A stretch of DNA of 64,000 bases, taken from assembly GCA_024195585.1 (NCBI GenBank), contig SWBL01000030.1, positions 1 to 64,000 on the forward strand. The letters are read 5' to 3'. Position 1 is the first letter of the stretch. The number at the start of each line of letters is the position of its first letter. The notes beneath the pieces are model-generated. The model was not told the origin of the DNA. It did no database searches and was given only the letters and a program-made list of their open reading frames with translations. The stretch comes from Aureobasidium sp. EXF-3400 (Eukaryota > Ascomycota > Dothideomycetes > Dothideales > Saccotheciaceae). Position numbers and translations under genes: made by a program. Below are positions 45,955 to 57,158 of this stretch, piece after piece.

Positions 45955-48627
45955 TTATTGTGAGTTGGCCATGGCGGCCTCGAACTTCTTCATGAAGTAC
46001 GCATGGTCAAGTGCTTTCAACTCTGGGGTGTAGATCTTGTCAATCTTGGCCCAAGTCTCGGGTGTCTGCATGGGCGGTCCCAACTCTGGCCACTTGAAGA
46101 CTCTTGCTACGGTTGTTCCAGGCAGTTGAGCAGCAGAAGCGACTTCTTGAGTTTCTTGAATGGGAGAAACAACCTCCTGGATGTCTTGGGCTGGAGCAGC
46201 GACTTCTTGAATGTCTTGCGGAGCAATGTTCGGCTGCTGTGGCGAAGCTGGATCAAGAGTGCTGCCATTTGATTGACGCTGGACTTGACGCAGACGCGAA
46301 GGCTTTTGAGGCTGGTGCCTAGAGAACTGTAGACGTTGCTTCTCGATTGCTTGTTGCGTGAGCTGCGAGTAGTTGGGAGTGGGTGTTGCGGGGATGGTAG
46401 GTGGTTGAGGTGCTGCCTTGACAGGACTGGTGGTGGCAGGTTGAGGTGCAGGTGTCTTTGGCTGAAAGACATTCTCGTCAAGTCTGATCCTCTTGGTTGG
46501 GTGCTCGGGAGCCGGGCGCAGTTGAACCTCATCTTCATCCATCATGACAAAGTCACTAGCATCGTCATATTCGAAGAAGGCTTCTACAAGACCGTATGTT
46601 CCTGAGCCTGCGCCCTTCGCCTTTCTGGGGATGACTGCAAGCTCGTCGACGTTGACAGTGATCTTTCTCTTGTCGCCGACGTTGTAAGCCGATTCACGCT
46701 TTTTCAGTTCTTCCACAATCTCGCGACGCTCACGCTCGAGTCTCGCGGCCTTCTCCTCAGCTTGCTCGCGCTCGGCTGTCTTCTGAGCTGCCACTTCGAG
46801 TTGTGATGCTCTGAGATCTGCGTTGGTCTCTTTGGGCTTGGAAGGAGCGTCGCGTTTTCTGCGAGGCATGGAACCTGGCAGCACACCGCGGCGACGTGTG
46901 GTTCTGGGTGTCTGACCGTATAGGCCATCATCTTCAACCTCCTCAGGAGCAGTGGCAGGTGTTGCGGGTGGTGCTGGTGTTCTAGGCTTTGGAGTAGGGC
47001 TTTGCTGCGAAGAAGAGAGGATGCGTCTCTGCTTCTTGGATGGTGAAGGTGTGAATTGGGGCTGCTGCTCTGCTTGTTGAGACTGCTCCGGTTGCTGTTC
47101 TTGACGTTGCTCTTGAGGCTGCTCTTGGAGCTGCTTGACGGGCGAAAAGCTGGGACGGTGGGAAAAGATGTTCTTCACTGAGCCGAAGAGGGAAGTGAAG
47201 CCCCAAGCTGGAGAGGCGGCGGCAGGTGTCTCAGCTGATGCCGAGTTCTGTGATGATTTTTCAGGAGTTTGAGCTTCGGAAGTGTTGCTCTGAGGAGTCT
47301 TGCTCTTGCGCTTGTGCTCGCTTGGTGATGGGCTCGAGTGCGAAGGAGTCTGGGTGATTTGTTGTTCTTCACTGGCAGCTTGCTCATTGGCGGCCTGCTC
47401 AGCTTCTGCGGCAGCTGCAGCAGCAGCCTCGGCCTCACGCTGTGCCAAGAGTCTCTTTTTGGCAGGTGTTGCAACGCTTCTGTGGTAACGAAGATCTCCA
47501 ATACGGTTGATGGTGCGAGGGATCTCGGGTGACGGTTGCTGCATGTTAGGTTGCTGAGGAGAGGATTTGGCTGGAGACTGAGACTGCTTGGAGGCAGCGA
47601 GGAATTGCTCCTCGACTTTGCGCAGGCGCACGATCTCTCTGCGCATGTCGAAAAGGAGCGCTGTGCGTTGACGATCGGTCAGCTCTGGAAGGATCTCTTC
47701 GTTCATAATGGCGCGATCCATGAGCGGGATTGATGTAAAAGCAGGAGAAGCAGGTGAACGCTGAGGTGAAGGTGAATCAAACAACGACGAAGGGAAGAAC
47801 TCCTTCCAAGCAGGGACGTTTCCAGAAATCTCACCCAATGGGCTGTGATACAATGGACTGTTGTCAAAGGCGGGAGTGCGAAGGAAGCCGCCGCTTCTAG
47901 CGGAGCGTCTTCTCTTGGAGGAAGTGCGACCGGCAAGGCTTGCAGAGTTGGGAGTCTTCAAAGGAGGGGAGATAGGATGAGAGTGTGACAAACCAGCCTC
48001 GGCTGTCTCGTTGGCAAGCTGTGACTCGACAGCAGCCTGGACAGCTTCTTCTTCTTGGTCGTCCTCGGAGACAACGTTATTGTTCAGGATCTCGCGGTCG
48101 TCTTGAGATTGGACCTCGTCGATGTAGACTTCGACAGACTGTTGGACGAGCTGGCTCACAGTAGGTGACTGTTGCACGCTGCGGCTGGCGGCAGGTGATT
48201 TGTGGGCAAGTTGGCTGACGGTGGGTGAGCTCTGAGCACTCTGGCTGACGATGGGCGACTGCTGAGCACTGCGGCCGGCGGCTGGCGAGGTGTAGAGAGG
48301 GTTGCGGGTGGCAGCGGCGTGGTAGTGTGATGGAGTGACGTAAGGTGATGCGTCTGCGATGGGAGCGACCTCGATAGGATGTGGTAGAAGGACGCGAGGC
48401 GACTGCTTCTCTTCGACCTCGGCGAGCGCAGGAAGCTGAGGCTCGAGGTGCGACTTCTCAAACGACGAGTTCTTGGAGTCTGGCGTCTTCGAACGCGAGC
48501 TGCGTCTTCTGGGCGCGGGGACCTCGATGGGCTCTTCGAGACTGGCGCTGCCGGCGCGAACAGTGCTGCGAGTCGCGCGTCTTGGAGTTGCGACAGCTGG
48601 TGCCTTTGTCTTTGTGACACGAGGCAT
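45955..48627 (-). CDS. large disordered S/P/Q/E-rich protein, unknown
   Basis: Single exon, 890 aa. The start MPRVTKTKAP is basic. The sequence is rich in S/T-P sites, Q, A and E, with basic clusters (SSKRRRSARSG, MPRRKRD) that could be nuclear localisation signals, and a charged coiled coil near residues 620-660. A 10-residue unit (S-x-Q-x-S-P-x-x-S-x) is repeated about four times near residues 119-160, and an IQEV unit three times near 810-840. The C-terminal ~45 residues (WPELGPP... YFMKKFEAAMA) look folded and may be the conserved part. A chromatin or nuclear-structure role is possible, but I recognise no family. Confidence 0.7.
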   Translation of the reverse strand: MPRVTKTKAPAVATPRRATRSTVRAGSASLEEPIEVPAPRRRSSRSKTPDSKNSSFEKSHLEPQLPALAEVEEKQSPRVLLPHPIEVAPIADASPYVTPSHYHAAATRNPLYTSPAAGRSAQQSPIVSQSAQSSPTVSQLAHKSPAASRSVQQSPTVSQLVQQSVEVYIDEVQSQDDREILNNNVVSEDDQEEEAVQAAVESQLANETAEAGLSHSHPISPPLKTPNSASLAGRTSSKRRRSARSGGFLRTPAFDNSPLYHSPLGEISGNVPAWKEFFPSSLFDSPSPQRSPASPAFTSIPLMDRAIMNEEILPELTDRQRTALLFDMRREIVRLRKVEEQFLAASKQSQSPAKSSPQQPNMQQPSPEIPRTINRIGDLRYHRSVATPAKKRLLAQREAEAAAAAAAEAEQAANEQAASEEQQITQTPSHSSPSPSEHKRKSKTPQSNTSEAQTPEKSSQNSASAETPAAASPAWGFTSLFGSVKNIFSHRPSFSPVKQLQEQPQEQRQEQQPEQSQQAEQQPQFTPSPSKKQRRILSSSQQSPTPKPRTPAPPATPATAPEEVEDDGLYGQTPRTTRRRGVLPGSMPRRKRDAPSKPKETNADLRASQLEVAAQKTAEREQAEEKAARLERERREIVEELKKRESAYNVGDKRKITVNVDELAVIPRKAKGAGSGTYGLVEAFFEYDDASDFVMMDEDEVQLRPAPEHPTKRIRLDENVFQPKTPAPQPATTSPVKAAPQPPTIPATPTPNYSQLTQQAIEKQRLQFSRHQPQKPSRLRQVQRQSNGSTLDPASPQQPNIAPQDIQEVAAPAQDIQEVVSPIQETQEVASAAQLPGTTVARVFKWPELGPPMQTPETWAKIDKIYTPELKALDHAYFMKKFEAAMANSQ

Positions 48628-49798
48628 TGTGAAGGTGTTGGCTATCGATAGTCGGACAAGTCAGCGAACTGCCAGCATGCAAGGGCGAAGAATATTTGTT
48701 TGACGCTGGGACCGAGACCGACGGTCCGACGCTTTTGTCAAAAACGCCACGCCACGCTCTGATTGGCTGCACGCCGACCATCGACAAGATAAATGCAGTG
48801 CAGGAGAGGGCGGATGTGTGCAGTGGAGACAAAGGAAGCGACATACCTGATGTGAATTTGTGATTGGGTCGAGTATTGCTCAAAGTAAACAGACGCGTTG
48901 CGTGTGTTTGTTGTGATGGGAGATGGTATGAGAGCTTGGTATAAAACTTGTATTGGAGAATGCTTGAATGGATGCTTTTGATATAGACTTTCAAAGTATA
49001 CACAGTCGCTGGTATAAACAAGTATGCGTTCTGAGAACAAAAGTTTGTATTGGGAAGAAGAGAGAGAGGGTGAAGGGTTTGGACGCGCCTATATACCTTA
49101 TACTGAGCTTGGACACAACAACCAGAATCACCACCGGAAAATCACAACCTCAGCTTGGACACCCTAGCAACAGAGCTTTCGCATCAAAACAGGTTCTGAG
49201 AGGTCACCGACTCCAGCTAAGCAAGATCAGAACATTGCTTGGTCCAAACTTCTCGCCGAACATAGCCTATAACGCCCATATAGCTTCCATACCATAACCA
49301 ACAGCAACGATAGGGAGATCAAAAGCATAGTGGTAGTCGTCAACATAGCAACGATAGATAGAAACAGGAGAACAATCATGCTACGAACGACGCAGTGCAG
49401 TTGCATGCTCATGATCAAACGACGGGTTGGTGCAGTCGGCTTGGTCTGGTCAACAAAAAGGGGTAGGCATAAACTCGAGGTCAACAGCACACTATACCAC
49501 TGTCGTACTCAATGCACTGCTTTCGAAATGCGTGAAAACATACTTAGCTCTCAGTCTAGGAAAACAAGGACCTGCCTTTGTATGATGGTGGAAAAGGGGG
49601 TGACCACCAGTGTCGTGATATGGCTGATTGGCGTCGGGAAACCCAAGCCCAAGACGGGATGGCACTAGAAGCCAACTTGCAATTGCTCTCTGTTCGTATA
49701 TCGCAGCAATGTCCTCGCGGAGTACCCCTTCTATGCTGTTGTGCCACCAAGGCATGCCCCGAACGCCAACAAGATCATTCAACATTCGCAGCAACCAC
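48628..49798. other. intergenic, promoter of disordered-protein gene and 3' end of PRPP synthetase
   Basis: Both flanking genes are on the minus strand. Open frames here on the plus strand (for example 49330-49668) have no motif. CACAAC-type and GAAACA-type stretches suggest UTR sequence. Confidence 0.45.
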
Positions 49799-51264
49799 CT
49801 AGTCGTGGAACAAAACACTGATACTCTCGCCGTGGTGGACTCTTCTGATGGCCTAGAATGGTTGTCAATGGCTTGTCCCCGACGCGCAACGTCACGAATG
49901 ACCACTCGAGAAGGCGCAACCCAACTTACCTCGGCGAAGACATTTCCTACTTCGAGAACCTCCAGCTTCTGGCAACGCTTCTTGTTCTCCTCTTGGTCAA
50001 GACTGTTGGTGACGACGACCTTGTCAATGGCACTAGCATTGAGGCGGTCGATGGCATCACCACTGAGCACGCCGTGAGTGACAAGAGCAATGACCTTGCT
50101 GGCACCCTCCTTCTTCAAGAGCTTGGCTGCGCGAGTGATGGTGTTGGAAGTGTCGGCAAGGTCGTCGACAAGGATGGCGACACGGTCTGCGACATCACCT
50201 ACCAACATCATTGTCGCGTTCTGGCGGTCGGTGATCTGAGTCGGGCGACGCTCCTGCGATACTGTCAGAACCCCACCCTGGGCTCATCTACGACTACGTC
50301 TCCTTACCTTGTGAATGAGCGCGAAGGGCATACCAAGAGCATCGGCAATGGCAGTTGCGCGCTTGGCACCGCCAGCATCCGGACTGACGATGACAGCGTT
50401 CTGGTACTGAGGAATGTGGAACTGGATGTACTTGCGCAAGAGGTGCTTGCCGTACAAGTTGTCGACGGGGATGTCGAAGAAACCTTGATATTGAGGGTCG
50501 TGAAGGTCCATTGTGATGATGTGATCGGCGCCAGCGCAGGTAAGAAGGTCAGCGACAAGAGTGCCAGCTTGTGCGACCCATTGCTTGTAACCTCTTTGGG
50601 GCTCGAAGTGTGGAGGAGCCTTGTGGAACTTAGCCACAGGCTTGTCACCATTGGCGCTTCCATTGGTCACGGTAGGTGTGAGAGAGTTGTCATCGAAGTA
50701 GTCGGACTTTTCAGAGGAAACGGACTCCATTGTCGAGCGGCGAGGCATCTTGACAGGACTGCGGCTACGCTGGCCGTCGCCGTTGTCACGCAATTGCATG
50801 TCCATCAGCTTCTTGTGCAAGTTGTCCGGGCCACCCTTCATTCCAGCACTTTCTGCTTGACCTGGCATAGGTGTTTGAGGTCTGCTGTCGAAGGTATAGT
50901 TGCCATTGCGGCTCAACTGAGTAGGAGCCTTGGCCAGAGGAGCGCCAGTCTTGTTGTAAGGAATGTCGCTCTGTCTCGAGTAAGGGAAGAGAGGGAGGAC
51001 AGCGGTGACGCGCTTGGCCGAGGCGGTCTTGCAGGCCGAGATGGTGATGAGAAGCTCCATCAAGTGGTCGTTGACCTTGCCGCCGCCAGATTGGATGATG
51101 AAGACATCCTTGCCTCTGACGGAGTCCATGATCTCGACGCGAGTCTCTCCTACAGCGAACTTGCTGAGGAGGATGTTTGCTGGAGGGATACCGAGGTGGT
51201 TGCAGATTGTCTCGGTCAGCTCGGGGTGCGAGCTGCCGCCCAGGACGACCAAGTTACGGACCAT
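49799..51264 (-). CDS. ribose-phosphate pyrophosphokinase (PRPP synthetase) with insertion
   Basis: Exons are 51264-50308, 50253-49930 and 49852-49799 (introns 54 and 77 nt); the last exon encodes only 17 residues (AIRRVHHGESISVLFHD), matching the family end. The product is 444 aa, against ~320 for the core enzyme. It makes PRPP from ribose 5-phosphate and ATP for purine, pyrimidine, His and Trp synthesis. Motifs include SSHPELTE, FPYSRQSD, MDLHDPQYQGFFDIPVDNL and the PRPP loop ILVDDLADTSNT. An S/P/D-rich insert of about 100 residues (roughly 115-215) splits the fold, as in yeast Prs1/Prs5, so this is probably a regulatory or heteromer-forming paralogue. The N-terminal MVRNLVVLGG is normal. 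Confidence 0.93.
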
Positions 51265-51802
51265 GGTGATGGTGGTGTGTGTCGCAGAAAGGCGTAGGTT
51301 TGGTCTTGTTTGTTGACAGGTAGGACGTCCGGCTGGCCTTATTGACAGACTTCCAAGTTGGTTGCAGTTTTATTTTTTCTTGTCGGGCTTTTTTCACTGT
51401 CCTGCTGTGGGGAAAGCTGCGGGCTCGCGAATCGATTCACACAGTCGCGAAGGCGAGGAGGGGGTTTGAGGCCGTTCAAGATGGGTCAAGGGCGCCTTCA
51501 AGGGATGGGTGAAGAGGGAAAAAAGTCTGACTCCGTCATGGTGGGATGTCGGGATAGAGTTCGCGCAAACTTGGGGTCGAAGGACTTTTGTGCCTCAAGC
51601 TTTGGCGCCCCACGCACCCATGCCGCTCCCCGAAGGCAGCCCACCGCTCCCCTGTCTTCCCAGCTGCTCGTCTCGCCTTGTCCTTGGCTCTGTGTTGCGT
51701 TTCATCTGTCATCTGCCTTGTCAGGAACACGCCTTGCGTCTTGCTGCAGTTTGATCTTCTTACCTAAGCCTCGAGTAACACACTGGCCACGCACCAATCT
51801 CG
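51265..51802. other. divergent promoter between PRS and Rho-like genes
   Basis: 538 bp between two divergent starts. T- and C-rich tracts are present near 51360-51400 and 51640-51710. No gene is supported. Confidence 0.45.
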
Positions 51803-52512
51803 ATGGAGTCTCAACAAGTAAGCATTCTTTTACTGGGTGATGCCGATGTTGGCAAGACCACCTTTCTCTCGTATGTACTCTCCATAGCCATACGGACCTC
51901 GCCGCCATGTGACACGTTTCTTGCAAATTCAAGTTCCCTTTGCTTCTCGTCGTCCCTTGCAATGCTTGTCAAACACAGTGCTCAACCCATGACCTGACTA
52001 TTCTTCCAAGTCGCCTAGCTCTGGGTCCAAAGAACACCAGCTCACCTCTACCTGCTCTACGAGACCTCGACCAACCATTTACCTTTGAGCTGCGTGGCCG
52101 CAAACGACCCTATACCTTGGAGTTTTATGACACATCATCTCCTACATCCTACACTCTACTACGACCCAACCTGATTCTGCTTTGCTTCTCGATACCATCC
52201 CGAGACTCTTTGAATTCACTCAAAGGCCAATGGAAGCACATTGTAGAAACGCATTTCAACTACGACGAAAGCATTCCTGTCATCGTGCTTGGTCTGCAGA
52301 GAGACCTGCGGAGGGAGAATGTCGAGGGTATGGTGTTTGCACAGGAAGCTTTGAGAGTAGCAGCCGAGATGAGGTGTGATCGGTACTGCGAGTGCAGTGC
52401 TGTAACAGGCGAGCTGTGTGCTGAGGTTTGGGAGGATATTGTCAAGACGGCCGTTGCGACGACGACTGAGGAGGGTGGAAAGTCTGAACCGCCGCCTTGT
52501 ATATTGATGTAA
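51803..52512 (+). CDS. atypical Rho-like small GTPase with CaaX end
   Basis: Exons are 51803-51870 and 52011-52512 (140-nt intron), giving 189 aa. The P loop GDADVGKTT is intact (residues ~12-20), and the C-terminus CILM is a prenylation box. The end of the domain has VIVLGLQRDLR (Rho-type G4, usually GLKxDLR) and ECSAVTGE (G5). The G3 region reads YDTSSPTSY where DTAGQ is normal, so the catalytic Gln and adjacent Gly are missing. No clear switch-I Thr pattern is seen. This suggests a constitutively GTP-bound, membrane-anchored regulator. The long intron was chosen by frame; a smaller hidden exon inside it cannot be excluded. Confidence 0.72.
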
Positions 52513-53035
52513 CACATGAACCTATCCAGAACAAACTTAGGTAGTATGTCACAAGCCTGTTGTCTTGGGCAACACTATGTCCGGCACCCTCAGTCGTCGA
52601 GTTTGGCTTTACCAACGAGAAAACGCTTCTCAGTGTAGGATATGCTCCCTTCATTTGTATAAACGATACACCATTTCTTGCAAACTCGGGTATCATTTAG
52701 TAAGCCTTTCTAGACATGGCTCATGGGATATAGACATGTAGTTTTCTCGCATAAACTTGAACAGATATGTTATCAGGATAACCCTGACTTAATTTTCTAT
52801 CGCCTGCTTGTCGGGATAGATTTTGAACGCACCACAAGAGGACATCTGAAGACCACAGCGAACACCTTGTGCGGTGGAGAGTATGCGTAGAGCTGAACTC
52901 TGTAGCAATGTATTATACAGATTGTAATGTTTTCTTTGAAAAAGGACGTGGCCGAGATTCTATCATTCCTGGCAAAACCTATCCACGAGACGCAAATGCA
53001 CAAAAACCACAACATCAGATCAAGCCAGACATAAT
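52513..53035. other. intergenic between convergent Rho-like and GH72 genes
   Basis: 3' regions of two converging genes; no supported gene or repeat. Confidence 0.45.
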
Positions 53036-54575
53036 CTATAACCACCAGATGAATCCGAGCATGACGGTGACCAAACCAACGCCCATACCAGCAATCTGTC
53101 TGCTAGGGCTGGCCATACCAGTGTGGCTGGCTGAGGCAGCAGTTCCAGTGCTGCTACCAGTGGAGCTGCCGGTGCTACGGCTACCGCTGCCAGTCTGAGT
53201 GCCAGTTGCGCTTGAGGTGGAGCTAGCACCGTTGGCGGCTTGAGCATTGTAGGTCTGGCCAATGGTGGGGAGAGCGACATTACCGCTAACCTCCCATGCG
53301 CCTGAAGTGTAGGCAGGGCACTCAGGGGCAGAGTTGCTAGGAGTGTAGGCAGCCTCAGAGACACCAGAGGGGGTGAGCGTCTTCCACTGGTTGCTCAAGT
53401 TGTAGAAGTCAGGTGAGATTGGTGTAGGAGTTCCAGTACGCGTGAATCCATCGACAACGTTGGCTTGAGTTGCAGTTGCGGCAACCTCAGGACCGTAGGA
53501 AACCAGGCCATAATCGTTGGTCTCTTGAATCCACCTGAATCAGAAGGTTAGCATGATCTCATGGAATCGAGTGGCAACAAATCAAGTGGTTCTTTTGCCA
53601 TCAATGTGACTTACTCGTAGATGATCACACCGCTCCAGTAAGGTGACATCTCAGGGCCAAAGATGGCGGCCTGATCATCGAAGGTTCTGGGCTTAGGAGT
53701 GTTGCAGCCGACCTCCGAGAAGAAGATGGGGATGTTGTAATCAGTGATGTTCTGAGTCAACTGCTCGTAACCAGATACTTGGTAGGAGCTCTCGCCACAC
53801 CTGTTTAGGATTTTGTTAGTACTAAATACTCCCTCAAATTTCTTTTTGCTGGGTTAAAAACTTACCATTCATACGCATTGAGAGAGAAGAAATCCAGAGA
53901 ATCTGATGAGTTGGTACCGCAAGCAAGGTAGTTTTGGAGGTTGGGACGAAGGGAAGAGATATCTGCAGCAGAGTATCCAACAGGGATGTTACGGTAGTTC
54001 TTGCTGTTGCGGTAGGCCTTCATGTCACGAGCAGCGGCCTTGACATAAGGAGCAGCAACAGAGCCGTTTCCAGTGGTGAGAACCTCGTTACCGACAAAGA
54101 AACCAGCTGTGTTGTCGAATTGTTGGAATTCATCCATGACCTTGGAGAATGCATCGAATTGAGTCTGGTTCCATGCAGGAGTGTCCTGCTCAATCTGAGT
54201 GGTGAAAGTGTCGAGATCCACAAAGAGGTAGATTCCAGCGTCCGCGAAAGTTTTCATACAGGCCTGGTGATCGGCCTCCGGGTCCACATGGTAAACACGG
54301 ATGGCATTAGCACCCAGAGTCTTCATCAATGATGCATCCAATTGGCACTGGTTGTTGTCGACAAGCGGATCATCGGGAACGAGCTGGTAAGCAACACCTA
54401 TATAGAATATTAGTGTCCCACAGCTCGATTGAAAGATATGAAATTTCTCACCTCTGACAAAGTATTGGTTGCCATCGCTAGTGAAGAATTTGCTTCCCTT
54501 GACCGAGATTGTGGGAATAGCAGAGGCGACTGCGGCGAATGCGATTCCGCATGCAATGCTGAGAGAAGAACGCAT
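53036..54575 (-). CDS. GPI-anchored 1,3-beta-glucanosyltransferase (GH72, Gas/Gel)
   Basis: Exons are 54575-54452, 54397-53866, 53800-53615 and 53534-53036 (introns 54, 65 and 80 nt), giving 446 aa. A signal peptide (AFAAVASA) is followed by the GH72 barrel starting ISVKGSKFF; the acid/base Glu146 lies in FFVGNEV and the nucleophile Glu248 in FFSEVGC. A G/S/T-rich linker and a hydrophobic end (GLVTVMLGFIWW) form a GPI-anchor signal. There is no X8/Cys-box module, so it is a short-type member. It elongates cell-wall beta-1,3-glucan. GPI-anchor synthesis is represented nearby by PIG-H. Confidence 0.92.
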
Positions 54576-57158
54576 TTTTGGTGGAAAATAAACTGCTTGG
54601 GAAAGAAGCAGATTTGACAGAAAAAGAATTTGTTTGGTGATAAGAGATTAAAAAGGTTGGTTAATGGCGTTGTTGAGCGGATACGACGACAAACGAGGTA
54701 AGGGGTCGTGGCTTCCTCAAACGAGATGACAACGGAAGATGAGCGAGTGACTACTGAAGAAGAATCGAAGAACAGGCCGGCGCAAAGAGAGTGGGTAAAC
54801 AAAAGCAGGCCGTACTTGAAGGAAATAGAAAAAGTCGGCCACCACTACATATGTATAATCCCAACTTGACTTTTAGTCCATGTTTTAGCGGCAGCAGGAA
54901 GGGTGATCTGGCTCAGGTTGAGGGGATCCACTGCAGTTTCATCGCGCAATTCATCCCCATGGAGAACCGTAGATCTTCTGCTTGTCAAGATGCAAGCACC
55001 CGAACGTGTTACTGCATGGAAGCGCTGCTACTTGATTCTCTCAAACATCGTCGCAGATAATAGCGACTCGTTGCCTTTCTTGATTGCCGACAGCATTCTT
55101 TGTGCGTTGAACTGTCACAACATCAGCAAGTGGCCCGTGCCTTGAAACGTCTTCCGCCAACAATCTCCCCAAAGTGCTGCAAATCCAAGTTTTGAAGCCG
55201 CGGATGCGGCGTTGCTCTGCCGCTACCTGTGGTTCGCCTCCAGTGCAAGGTTCGTGGGGTGCCAAATACAAGTAGAAGGAGGCTGGCCGCACTCGAGAGT
55301 CGAGCCAGAGAGGCCGCGTGGTTTGTCGTTGATGCTCAGCAGCATTTGTATCAAGCCGCCCTTCAAGCCTTGGTGCCCTCCACCAGCCACGTACAGATAT
55401 CAGCCACTCCGAGCACTCAAATACGAGAGGATTTTTGTACTGTACGATTCACAGTGTTCTGTCAAACAAGCACTGCAAAGCCGACACTAGCCTCCGATTT
55501 TGCAAACAAAGTCAGTCATCTGTAAGTGCTGCGTGGCTAGACCGAGTCCAAAGGCATTATCGCCAGTCATGCCAACACGGCCTGATCATTGCATCTGGAT
55601 TTGCTTGCCCTTTTGACGCCTTCAGCTGTCCATGTGCATCTCTCCGCTGTCTGATGAAGTGGCATCTGGCTTTCAAATACTGGTTTTATTTGCACGAGGT
55701 AATTATATGTAGGTAACCATACTCGTCCAGGTTTCCCAGTGACAACAGATATGCTCATGCCTCGAATTGAAACTGGCGCTCATGCGAGTACGAGAACTCT
55801 ACCAGATGCCGTAGTCTGCCGAAGTAATCATACCAGCATCTCGTCTTCCTCATCCGAAAATGTGCGAGAGCAGTTGCCGCGGACGAGATTTACTGCAAAA
55901 GCATAGTCGCTTCAAAAAGAAGGTCGATTTGAGCAGACACCCCCCGTTTGCGAGAATGGATATATAGCCTGGCGTTGTCGGCAAATTCTAATCGCTCCTC
56001 CACTGTCGGTTCAATTGGGAATTCATCGCTTGCATCGGTCAGTAATCATTTCATGCCTTCACCCGAGTCCTTGACGGTTGTTCCCCATGCGTTGTCGGCT
56101 TTCCCCCATGGGCCCCCCACGTGCTGGTGCTCATGAAGTCAAAAGAGATCAGCCGGTGGAATTATTATGCAGAGTCAGAGTCACAGAGGCTGAGACAGAA
56201 AGGACTGGCTGTTCAAGACTTGCCAGCCTTCGCAATTTGTCCGTTCTAGATCGATCCCCAGCGCCTCCATTGCGTGGGCATCCGGGCTCTGTGAACATGC
56301 GGGGTCTATTACAGTACATAGATTGATCTGCCGCAGAGTCAAGAGAAGGGTCTAGGTAAGATGCTACAGGCAATATATAGGATGATGGGCACAACATACG
56401 TCGTCGACTTGCAACGGCTACTGGTGTGGGAAACAACAGTGATACCTGTAACGTATTCACATTGATTTTGCTCAATGGTATTTCTGAAGCGGGCCGACAT
56501 GGAGGCTCGACGCATCCAGCCTGTCTCCGCAGTGAAACTGTCGACCAGATCTGAAGCCACATTCGTCAGAAGTTTGCCGAGGAAGAGCCATCTTCATCCA
56601 CTCTTGGACCGAGGCGGTAAGCCGCGGTGAGACAGGCTGCCCAAAATGGCAGAAAGCCTTCCGACTCCGAAAGGTGCAGCCATGGGTTGCGCTCCGGTTG
56701 GCCCAGGAAGCAGGGGCATGCGTAATGCTCGAAAACTCCAAGGGCGATCGTGATAGCGAGTCTTCCGAAGAGCAATCATCGTGCCTGCATTCTTTGCTGG
56801 ATGAATCCATTGTTCTTTTCGTGAAAAGGAAGCAAATGTCTTTGATCGGTAGTTAGGTCCGCAAACGATGCTAGTCGCTCGCTTCTCTGCCTCGAGTCGC
56901 GGTCATGTGTCGACATTGTGTCAATGCACGTTAGGACTATTTCCGCCGGTGAAGTGCCTTGACCAGAGGTCATGAACCCTGATGTTCACATGGCGCAAAA
57001 GAGCCAATTTTGATTCCTGGTTTAGAGTGTCGGCGCTAAACGGCCACCCAGGTACATATATGTATTAATGAACGCCCTCTCCCTCCCTCTATCAAGGTCC
57101 CCCTCATCTGTCTGATGTTCATCGGTTCCACTCGGTCTCAACTGTCACCATCGTCAAG
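54576..57158. other. 2.6-kb gene-poor region
   Basis: No open frame here has recognisable motifs or spliced extension. The sequence is of ordinary composition with no direct repeat or transposon feature that I can see. TATATAT-containing stretches near 55690 and 56370 and a short C-rich run at about 55940 are noted only as composition. It should contain the promoters of GH72 and of the 57159 gene, and perhaps non-coding RNA. Confidence 0.5.

Noticed and set aside
49858..51297. 479-codon plus-strand open frame
   Set aside because: It lies exactly antisense to PRPP synthetase exons and has no recognisable motif; a codon-bias shadow.
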